DNA of 41,262 bases, from positions 1-41,262 of the forward strand of contig JABSSL010000109.1 of NCBI GenBank assembly GCA_013214355.1, given 5' to 3'. Positions 34,996 through 41,262 of the stretch are shown piece after piece. The notes under the pieces are model-generated. The model ran no database searches. It was not told the DNA's origin and saw only the letters and a program-made list of their open reading frames with translations. Origin of the DNA: Saprospiraceae bacterium (lineage in GTDB: Bacteria; Bacteroidota; Bacteroidia; Chitinophagales; Saprospiraceae). How positions within the stretch are numbered: the first letter of the stretch is position 1; every line of letters begins with the position of its first letter. Position numbers and translations under genes: made by a program.

Positions 34996-35976
34996 TTAGT
35001 CTAATGCTTGATTAACAATCTCTGATAACTTCACCAATTCAGCATACTCTTCTGGACTCAAGCCATCGGTAACGAACTGGATTGGATTTACCTTCGTTCC
35101 TTTGTGATGCACCTCGTAGTGGCAATGCGGAGCGGTAGAAGCACCTGTACTTCCTACTAGACCAATTTTCTGTCCTCTATGCACTTCTTCTCCCACTTTC
35201 ACATCGATGCGATCCATGTGAGCATAAAGGGTTTTGTAGCCGTAGCCATGATCGATAATCACATGAAGTCCATAGCTAGAACTTCTGGCAGCTTTTACAA
35301 TGCGTCCTTTACCAGTAGCCTGAATGTGCGTACCTCGAGGAGCTGTAAAGTCGATGCCGGCGTGCATTCTTTTCACCTTATAGATAGGGTGAATTCGATA
35401 ACCAAAACCCGATAGGAGACGAACTTTTCTAGCTAGCTTATCAGAACGGACTGGCTTGATCGCTGGGATCGAGGCCAACATGTCCTCCTTGTTACTAGCT
35501 GCCATTAAAATGGTATCTAAAGAGTTGGACTGAAGCACCATCTGACGTCGCAATCGGTCCCCTTTCTCTTTAATCTTGGCAAGCGTTTCACCCGAGTACT
35601 TCAACTGTCGGTACTCTTTATAGCGATCGTGGCCACCAATACCACCATTCCAAACACTTTCGTCAATTGGATTCATTTCGAAAACTACGCGGTGTGCGTA
35701 TGCATCTCTTTCTTGAATGTTTTCTAAAGCTTCGCTCATCTGATCAACCTCAGTGCCCATCTTCTCTATCTCAGAGCGTAACTTCTCATTTTCATTCAAC
35801 AGAGCTCTCTCATTCGGAGAGGGAAAGAAGCGGTGTGCGAGTAACATAAAAAGAAATCCAGTAAAAAGCGCCGCACATGTAAACCCAAAAACTCGCAGTA
35901 ATTTAATACTCAGTGGTTCTACAACCTCCTCATACTGTAAAGTTTGAGTGTTGTAAACAAATTTTTCTTTTCTCAT
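34996..35976 (-). CDS. Membrane-anchored M23 (LytM/NlpD-like) peptidase
   Basis: The 326-residue product has one membrane span (about 27-48) after a 26-residue cytosolic N-terminus. A coiled-coil stalk follows (ERALLNENEKLRSEIEKMGT, about 52-85). The C-terminal M23 domain is at about 185-300 (SGFGYRIHPIYKVKRMHAGI with the HxxxD motif, then GHVIID-like strands and HCHYE). Zinc ligands are the His and Asp of HAGID and the first His of HCH, so it should be catalytically active. M23 enzymes cut peptidoglycan cross-bridges during growth or division. It is first in an operon with capA. Confidence 0.93.
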   Translation of the reverse strand: MRKEKFVYNTQTLQYEEVVEPLSIKLLRVFGFTCAALFTGFLFMLLAHRFFPSPNERALLNENEKLRSEIEKMGTEVDQMSEALENIQERDAYAHRVVFEMNPIDESVWNGGIGGHDRYKEYRQLKYSGETLAKIKEKGDRLRRQMVLQSNSLDTILMAASNKEDMLASIPAIKPVRSDKLARKVRLLSGFGYRIHPIYKVKRMHAGIDFTAPRGTHIQATGKGRIVKAARSSSYGLHVIIDHGYGYKTLYAHMDRIDVKVGEEVHRGQKIGLVGSTGASTAPHCHYEVHHKGTKVNPIQFVTDGLSPEEYAELVKLSEIVNQALD

Positions 35977-35993
35977 GAGTGTTTAATGTAAGC

Positions 35994-36001
35994 CAAAAGT
36001 A
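35994..36001 (-). promoter_or_regulatory. Candidate -7 element of the M23-capA promoter
   Basis: On the minus strand TACTTTTG matches TAnnTTTG, 18 bp upstream of the M23 start; the leader would be about 10 bases. No TTTG occurs at the usual -33 spacing. Confidence 0.35.
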
Positions 36002-36215
36002 AAACATACAGGGCTTCCGCAGAAGCTAAACCAACCCGAAAATGAGCTAGAACTGAATGCTTAGTTTTCAAATCTCTCTTTGGAGTGTTTTACTTTCAGA
36101 TGGCTAGATCAAATATAGTTTCAGCCCTCAGATAAAAAAAATTTTTTGCCAAAATTTAGACAAAAGCATTATCAAAAGCTGAATTTCAACACAAAATATC
36201 ATCAAAATAGGATAA

Positions 36216-36519
36216 AAAAGTGCCGCATTTTAGCACTTTTACCTACCAATCGGTTTCTAATTAACGTATATATTTCAACCGCAACAGATAATAGGGTCCA
36301 CTTTTGGACGACTATTTGACACCTGTATACGGAAAACGTCTTCGTCTCTACTAGGTAAAGTGAATGATAAAGTGTACTGTACTTACTAGGGTTAGTTATG
36401 CCTCTCTTGAGGGTAGTTTCTTCTTACTAGATATGTCCTTGATTGGGACGTTTTAGGCTAATTGGATAGTTTCAATAGAGGGATCAGAATAGACAAATAG
36501 TTTTATTACATATTTGTCT
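36216..36519. promoter_or_regulatory. Inverted repeats in the 782-bp gap before the sigma factor
   Basis: The gap 35977-36758 holds no convincing gene. It contains a terminator-like hairpin AAAAGTGC/GCACTTTT (36216-36223 with 36233-36240). A 9-bp exact inverted repeat AGACAAATA/TATTTGTCT (36491-36499 with 36511-36519) follows 240 bp before the sigma gene. The second could be an operator or RNA stem; no matching regulator is visible. Confidence 0.45.
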
Positions 36520-36758
36520 TAGAGCTTTAACGTAATTTTTTCATAGGGAGCGCACAAAGATGGATTTATTTCTCTGAGAATTGTGTTAATTAAGAAAAAT
36601 TTAACATTTCCACAACATTTTGCTTCCGTTCCGACCAGCTCCCCCGGGATTTTGTGTCACTTGACTATCACTCAATTAAGAAAATTTCTCTAAAAAAGTT
36701 CATTTCCTGTCCTATGAAAGATGAGTTTAATAGACTAAAACAGTAAAACAGCTGATAA

Positions 36759-37295
36759 ATGATGCAAATCAAGGAATTGCAGAGCAAACTAGCTGACTTA
36801 CATAGCGATAGCTATGCTTGGGCAATTCGTTGTTGCGCTGGTGATCAGTATATGGCAGAGGAAGTACTACAGGATTCCTATCTGAAAGCACTCCGGAAAA
36901 TCAAGGCCTTTAAAGGGCAATCCAGCTTTAAGACCTGGCTATTTGCGATCATTCGCTATACCGCTATTGACCACGCCAAAGTAAAAGCCAGAGTTAATCG
37001 TAAAAAACTAGCTCTAGAGGATCTAACCAATGATAAATATCTAGAGGATCATCCGACTGTAACTCAAACGGAGCCGGAGCAGCTACAATTGATTTTCCGG
37101 AAGGCACTAAGCGAACTTTCACCCCAACAAAGACAAATTCTTCACCTAGTGTTCTACCAAGCTTGTAGCATTAAGGAGGCTGCTGAAGTAATGAACATTC
37201 AGCTGGGAACCGCTCGTACGCACTATGAACGAGCCAAGAGCCGGCTAAGGCAACTCCTAGATAAACAAGAATTGCTGAAACAAAAGCTCCTATGA
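36759..37295 (+). CDS. ECF-type RNA polymerase sigma factor
   Basis: The 178-residue product has sigma region 2 (MAEEVLQDSYLKALRKIKAF, then SSFKTWLFAIIRYTAIDHAK) and region 4 (LSPQQRQILHLVFYQACSIK, AEVMNIQLGTARTHYERAKS). There is no region 1 or 3, as in ECF sigma factors. Two ATGs are in frame at 36759 and 36762. It directs transcription of a small regulon, usually in response to an envelope signal held by a co-encoded anti-sigma factor. Its last four bases overlap the start of the next gene (ATGA), so the downstream membrane protein is the natural partner. No promoter of known type was seen. Confidence 0.95.
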   Translation: MMQIKELQSKLADLHSDSYAWAIRCCAGDQYMAEEVLQDSYLKALRKIKAFKGQSSFKTWLFAIIRYTAIDHAKVKARVNRKKLALEDLTNDKYLEDHPTVTQTEPEQLQLIFRKALSELSPQQRQILHLVFYQACSIKEAAEVMNIQLGTARTHYERAKSRLRQLLDKQELLKQKLL

Positions 37296-37906
37296 AAAAG
37301 ACAAATCCATTTAATAAGGTCTTGCAGCAATTGTATCGAGAGCAACGTGCTGATGAGAAAGACGAAGCACCTGACTTTTCAAAGCTGTTTGACCAGGCAC
37401 AACAAAAACATCGTAAAATGAAAAATCAAAAATGGCTGGCTATTTGCCTAGCCCTCCTGGCTATCTGTTTAATTGGACTAAGTTTTATAGATAAGGAAGC
37501 TCCTTCTCCCACGGAGGAAGTCCCGATCGCCAAAGCAAGTATGCCTTTATACGATATATTGATGAAAGATGGGAAAATTGTCACCAACGATATTCATTTT
37601 GATTACGACAATGCCAACATCCGTCCCTCCTCCATGGCCATTATCCGCTCCATTGCTGAAATGATGGAAGAACATCCAGAAGTAAGAATTAGTGTAGAAG
37701 GACACACTGATTCATCTGGTTCTAGTAGCTACAATCAAAAGCTGTCCAATGTCCGGGCTATAGCTGTAAGAGATGCCTTGATAGGTCTAAAAGTTGATCC
37801 TTCTCGTTTAACTGCAGCGGGCTTCGGAGAAGCGCACCCTATCTCTAGCAATAAAACAGAGTCTGGTAAAGCCTTAAATCGACGAGTAGAATTTGTGAGA
37901 AAGTAA
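37292..37906 (+). CDS. OmpA-domain membrane protein, possible anti-sigma factor
   Basis: The 204-residue product has a charged N-terminal segment of about 48 residues (FNKVLQQLYREQRADEKDEA, then DFSKLFDQAQQKHRK). One membrane span is at about 49-68 (WLAICLALLAICLIGLSFID). A C-terminal OmpA/Pal domain (about 95-204) contains HFDYDNANIRPSS, VEGHTDSSGSSSYNQKLSN and VRAIAVRDAL. The Asp of HTD and the Arg of VRA are the diaminopimelate-binding pair of this family. The basic KHRKMKNQK just before the span predicts a cytosolic N-terminus. With the sigma overlap this fits an anti-sigma factor whose outer domain binds peptidoglycan; that role is inference, and the N-terminus matches no anti-sigma family I recognise. 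Confidence 0.85.
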   Translation: MKKTNPFNKVLQQLYREQRADEKDEAPDFSKLFDQAQQKHRKMKNQKWLAICLALLAICLIGLSFIDKEAPSPTEEVPIAKASMPLYDILMKDGKIVTNDIHFDYDNANIRPSSMAIIRSIAEMMEEHPEVRISVEGHTDSSGSSSYNQKLSNVRAIAVRDALIGLKVDPSRLTAAGFGEAHPISSNKTESGKALNRRVEFVRK

Positions 37907-37931
37907 TTTCCTCACCTTTGATAACCCTACC

Positions 37932-37965
37932 TTCCGCTTGCGATAACTTTGCTTCGCAAGCGGAA
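37932..37965. terminator. Hairpin after the sigma/OmpA operon
   Basis: A perfect 12-bp stem (TTCCGCTTGCGA at 37932-37943 with TCGCAAGCGGAA at 37954-37965) closes a 10-base loop, 26 bp after the stop codon. There is no T-run, so it may be a Rho-independent stop with a weak tail, a 3'-end stabiliser or a repeat element. Confidence 0.55.
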
Positions 37966-38148
37966 ACCCTCCTCCTCTAATTGTCCTTGCCTAGACCTAA
38001 TCTCAACATTACCATCAACTTCCTTTTCGTTGCGGAACCAAAAGTGTCAATAATTACTTTATTGCAAAGCGGAACATAGGTATGTCTTCTAGGATAATTG
38101 TATAGTCATACTTATCTTCGCGATTCACTTAAAATTTGTGTATCCGTA

Positions 38149-40779
38149 ATGATGACAGCACAGGAAATTCGAGATCAGTTTTTAGATTTTTTTCGATCTA
38201 AACAACACAAAATCGTTCCATCGGCGCCGATCGTCAACAAAGACGATCCTACTCTGATGTTTACCAATGCCGGGATGAATCAATTCAAGGATTTGTTCCT
38301 TGGAAATCAAGTGCCTGATGCCAGAAGAATCGCGGATACCCAGAAATGTTTGCGGGTGTCTGGCAAGCACAACGATTTGGAAGAAGTAGGCTTAGATGGT
38401 ACACACCACACCATGTTTGAGATGTTGGGAAACTGGTCCATTGGCGATTACTTCAAGGAGGAAGCCATTGCCTGGTCTTGGGAATTGCTTACCGATGTGT
38501 ATAAATTGCCCAAAGATCGAATCTATGCTACGGTATTTGGTGGTGATGAGACAGATGGTTTGCCCGCTGATGAAGAAGCAAAAGAAATTTGGAAAAAGTA
38601 TCTTCCAGAAGATCATATCCTTTACTTTGACCGGAAGGATAATTTCTGGGAAATGGGAGATACGGGTCCTTGTGGCCCCTGTTCAGAGATCCATATCGAC
38701 ATGCGCTCGGATGAGGAACGAAAAACTAAACCCGGTGCTGATTTGGTGAATATGGACGATCCTATGGTGGTTGAAATCTGGAATAATGTATTTATTCAGT
38801 TCAATCGCAAGGCAGATCGTTCTCTGGAAGAGCTTCCGGAGCAGCATGTGGATACGGGGATGGGCTTTGAGCGACTTTGCATGATCTTGCAAGGTAAGAC
38901 CGCTACCTACGATACCGATATCTTCTCGCCTTTCATCAAATACATAGAAAAGCAATCCGGCAAAACATATAGCCATAGTTATGATCCCCAAAACAAGGTA
39001 GATATCGCCATGCGGGTGGTATCCGACCATATTCGCGCCGTAGCTTTTGCGATCGCTGATGGACAATTGCCAAGTAATACCGGAGCGGGTTATGTAATTC
39101 GCCGGATTTTGCGCCGGGCCGTTCGCTATTACTATTCCTTCCTAGATATCAAAGATCCGTTCTTGCACACGCTCATTCCGATGTTGTCAGATGAGTTTGC
39201 TAAGGTATTCCCGGAGCTGGATTTGCAGCGCGAACAAGTGGCCAAAGTGATTGAGGGCGAGGAAATAGCCTTTCTAAATACCTTAGAGAATGGCCTTCGT
39301 CGTTTCGAAAGTTTGACCATTGAAAACAATGAGATCAAGGGGGCAGACGCCTTTGAACTCTATGACACCTACGGTTTCCCCATTGACTTGACCCGTTTGA
39401 TTGCCACTGAGAAAGGATACACAGTGGATGATAAAGGTTTTGAGGTGGCCTTAGCAGAGCAAAAGGCGAGATCCAGAGCAGATGCCCAGAAAGAGGTAGG
39501 AGATTGGCAAGTGGTTAATGACGGTGAGGAAGTAGAATTCGTAGGATACGATACCTTGGAGCTAAAGGATGCTAAGGTATTGAAGTATCGCACCGTCAAA
39601 GTGAAAAAGAAAGATCAATTCCAATTGGTTTTGAATCAAACGCCTTTCTACGGTGAGAGTGGTGGACAAGTAGGTGACAAAGGGGTTCTTTGGATTGGTG
39701 ATGAGAAAGTAAGTGTGATCGATACCAAGAAGGAGAATGAATTGACCGTACACATCGTCAACCGCCTTCCTGCTGATATGGCTGCGGAAGTTAAAGGCTT
39801 CGTGGACGCCAAAACTCGACACGCTACGGAGAATAACCACACGGCAACGCACTTGATGCACGCAGCTCTTCATCAAGTATTGGGTGGTCACGCTTTACAA
39901 AAAGGACAAAATGTAGACCATAAGCGACTGCGTTTCGATTTTTCTCACTTCCAGCCTGTGGAAGATGCTCAATTACAAGAAATTGAAGAAATCGTTAACC
40001 AGCGGGTCCGAGAGAACATTGAGCTGGAGGAAGATAGAGCGATGCCCATCGATGAGGCAAAAGCTGCCGGTGCTACGATGCTCTTCGGTGAAAAATATGG
40101 CGATCTGGTACGTATGATCACCTTCGACGAAAACTTCTCTCGCGAACTTTGCGGGGGTACACACGTACCGGCCACTGGAAATATTGGTCTATTCAAAATT
40201 GTCTCTGAAACAGGTGTAGCAGCGGGAATTCGAAGAATCGAAGCGGTAACCGCTGAAACAGCTCAAGCGTACGTGAAAGCCCAGCTAGAAGAACTCGGCC
40301 AGATTCGTGCTTTATTCAAGAATGCACCCCATACGGCTAAGCATGTCGAGGCCTTGCAAGAGGAGAATAAGCAGTTGAAGAAGGAATTGGAGAAACTCCG
40401 CAACGAGCAAGCCGGAGCGCTCAAGGATCAATTGGCGGGTAAAGTTGAAAGCATCAAGGAGGTTCAATTCCTTGGCGCCAAGATTCCGCTGGATGATGCG
40501 AACGCTATCAAAACCCTCGCCTTCCAATTGGAAAAAGAGATGGACAAAGCCGTGATCGTCCTCGGAGCAGAGATTAAGGGCAAAGCCATGTTGACCATCA
40601 TGATCAGCAAAGAAATTGCCGGACAGGGGGATCTACACGCCGGCAATATGGTTCGCCAACTGGCCAAGCATATCCAAGGTGGCGGTGGTGGACAACCGTT
40701 CTACGCTACTGCTGGTGGAAAGAATGCAGGGGGATTGGAAGATGCCATTGCTGAAGCACGCCAAATGTTAGGGGCCTAG
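38149..40779 (+). CDS. alaS: Alanyl-tRNA synthetase
   Basis: The 876-residue enzyme charges tRNA-Ala. The frame is open further up to 38098, but the ATG at 38149 (or 38152), which gives MMTAQEIRDQFLDFF, fits the family start. The class II catalytic core has FTNAGMNQFKDLFLG, THHTMFEMLGNWSIGDYF and GFERLCMILQG. The editing domain has NHTATHLMHAALH and ELCGGTHVPATG, which hold the zinc-binding His and Cys residues. The C-Ala domain ends with HIQGGGGGQPFYATAGGKNA. The gene is complete, and its C-terminal coiled region (LQEENKQLKKELEKL) is normal. It has its own terminator. Confidence 0.98.
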   Translation: MMTAQEIRDQFLDFFRSKQHKIVPSAPIVNKDDPTLMFTNAGMNQFKDLFLGNQVPDARRIADTQKCLRVSGKHNDLEEVGLDGTHHTMFEMLGNWSIGDYFKEEAIAWSWELLTDVYKLPKDRIYATVFGGDETDGLPADEEAKEIWKKYLPEDHILYFDRKDNFWEMGDTGPCGPCSEIHIDMRSDEERKTKPGADLVNMDDPMVVEIWNNVFIQFNRKADRSLEELPEQHVDTGMGFERLCMILQGKTATYDTDIFSPFIKYIEKQSGKTYSHSYDPQNKVDIAMRVVSDHIRAVAFAIADGQLPSNTGAGYVIRRILRRAVRYYYSFLDIKDPFLHTLIPMLSDEFAKVFPELDLQREQVAKVIEGEEIAFLNTLENGLRRFESLTIENNEIKGADAFELYDTYGFPIDLTRLIATEKGYTVDDKGFEVALAEQKARSRADAQKEVGDWQVVNDGEEVEFVGYDTLELKDAKVLKYRTVKVKKKDQFQLVLNQTPFYGESGGQVGDKGVLWIGDEKVSVIDTKKENELTVHIVNRLPADMAAEVKGFVDAKTRHATENNHTATHLMHAALHQVLGGHALQKGQNVDHKRLRFDFSHFQPVEDAQLQEIEEIVNQRVRENIELEEDRAMPIDEAKAAGATMLFGEKYGDLVRMITFDENFSRELCGGTHVPATGNIGLFKIVSETGVAAGIRRIEAVTAETAQAYVKAQLEELGQIRALFKNAPHTAKHVEALQEENKQLKKELEKLRNEQAGALKDQLAGKVESIKEVQFLGAKIPLDDANAIKTLAFQLEKEMDKAVIVLGAEIKGKAMLTIMISKEIAGQGDLHAGNMVRQLAKHIQGGGGGQPFYATAGGKNAGGLEDAIAEARQMLGA

Positions 40780-40825
40780 GTATAGGTTTTCCGAATCGGA
40801 ATTACAAGTAAATTCACTCATAATT

Positions 40826-40856
40826 GTAGAGGGGAGATCGTCGATCTCCCCTCTAC
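40826..40856 (+). terminator. Hairpin terminator of alaS
   Basis: A perfect 14-bp stem (40826-40839 with 40843-40856) closes a 3-base loop, 46 bp after the alaS stop, followed by TCATTTTATG. The stem is very stable though the T-run is weak. Confidence 0.8.
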
Positions 40857-40879
40857 TCATTTTATGGGATAGTTGTCCT

Positions 40880-41262
40880 GCCAGGCCCGTTTTGGTGTTT
40901 TCCCACCAACACAATGGGAGCCAGGGATGGTTGTTGGTGGGAAACACGCAACAACGGCTAGGGAGGTCGGTGGCTGGCGAAGATTTAAACAGCCAACTAT
41001 GACTGGATAGATCACAACTCACAAAAATCGCCAAAGTGCTTGGCAAGAAAACACCCGCCAGGCCCGGGTTGGTGTTTTCCACCAACACAATGGGAGCCAA
41101 GGATAGTTGTTGGTGGGAATCTATCTGGCAGCTAGACAGGCACGCAACAACGGCTAGGGAGGTCGGTGGCTGGCGAAGATTTAAACAGCCAACTATGACT
41201 GGATAGATCACAACTCACAAAAATCGCCAAAGCGCTTGGCAAGAAAACACCCGCCAGGCCCG
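40880..41262. repeat. Noncoding tandem repeat, about 177-196 bp per unit, running off the window
   Basis: GCCAGGCCCG recurs at 40880, 41057 and 41253, so two full units (177 and 196 bp) and the start of a third are present. The units are nearly identical, apart from a 22-base palindromic insertion (CTATCTGGCAGCTAGACAGG region) in the second. Each unit carries a strong hairpin; in the first it pairs 40895-40910 with 40933-40947. Each unit also has the block ACGCAACAACGG, which also occurs in the repeat at 16.5 kb. The minus-strand frame across it is a by-product of the repeat. Confidence 0.9.

Noticed and set aside
40768-41211. A 147-residue minus-strand open frame after alaS
   Set aside because: It repeats the same peptide blocks because it runs through the tandem DNA repeat and overlaps the end of alaS and its terminator.

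Overview
The window looks like a chromosomal piece of a free-living Bacteroidota bacterium, probably near Saprospirales/Lewinella-type lineages (the phylum is well supported, the order is an inference). Reasons: a SusC/SusD-type outer-membrane pair, RpoB/RpoC and EF-Tu of Bacteroidota type, almost no Shine-Dalgarno sequences, and several upstream matches to the Bacteroidota promoter element TAnnTTTG.

Layout. 1-15.8 kb is the transcription/translation core. The end of a riboflavin synthase gene (+) converges on a long minus-strand block that reads, in transcription order, xerC (broken by one frameshift) - hpf - tRNA-Thr(TGT) - tRNA-Tyr(GTA) - tRNA-Gly(TCC) - tRNA-Thr(GGT) - tuf - tRNA-Trp(CCA) - secE - nusG - rplK - rplA - rplJ - rplL - rpoB - rpoC. 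The tRNA-tuf part has the same order and anticodons as the thrU-tyrU-glyT-thrT-tufB operon of E. coli. Hairpins mark the tuf end, the rplK leader, the rplL-rpoB gap and the rpoB-rpoC gap.

15.8-22.6 kb: a small soluble TonB-C-domain protein, then a G-rich repeat with a nearby 22-bp palindrome, then a minus-strand operon susC-like - susD-like - small lipoprotein (nutrient uptake at the outer membrane). 22.9-28.3 kb: pdxJ (-), a CPBP membrane protease overlapping cdsA (+), 876 bp with no convincing gene, and a sodium/solute symporter (+). 28.3-36 kb: a candidate 23-residue membrane peptide, a secreted DUF2911 protein, mgsA, a hybrid histidine kinase, a Rieske/glutamate-synthase fusion, a CapA-type protein and an M23 peptidase with a membrane anchor. 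36-41.3 kb: an ECF sigma factor overlapping an OmpA-domain membrane protein in the place where an anti-sigma factor is expected, then alaS and the start of a ~180-195-bp noncoding tandem repeat that runs off the end.

Most of the window is housekeeping. The points most worth a second look are the sigma/OmpA pair (a possible peptidoglycan-linked sigma regulator), the repeat family shared between 16.5 kb and 40.9-41.3 kb, the candidate microprotein at 28.4 kb, the Rieske/GltS fusion, the xerC frameshift and an atypical residue in the rifampicin region of RpoB. No defence system, CRISPR array, prophage or insertion sequence was seen.
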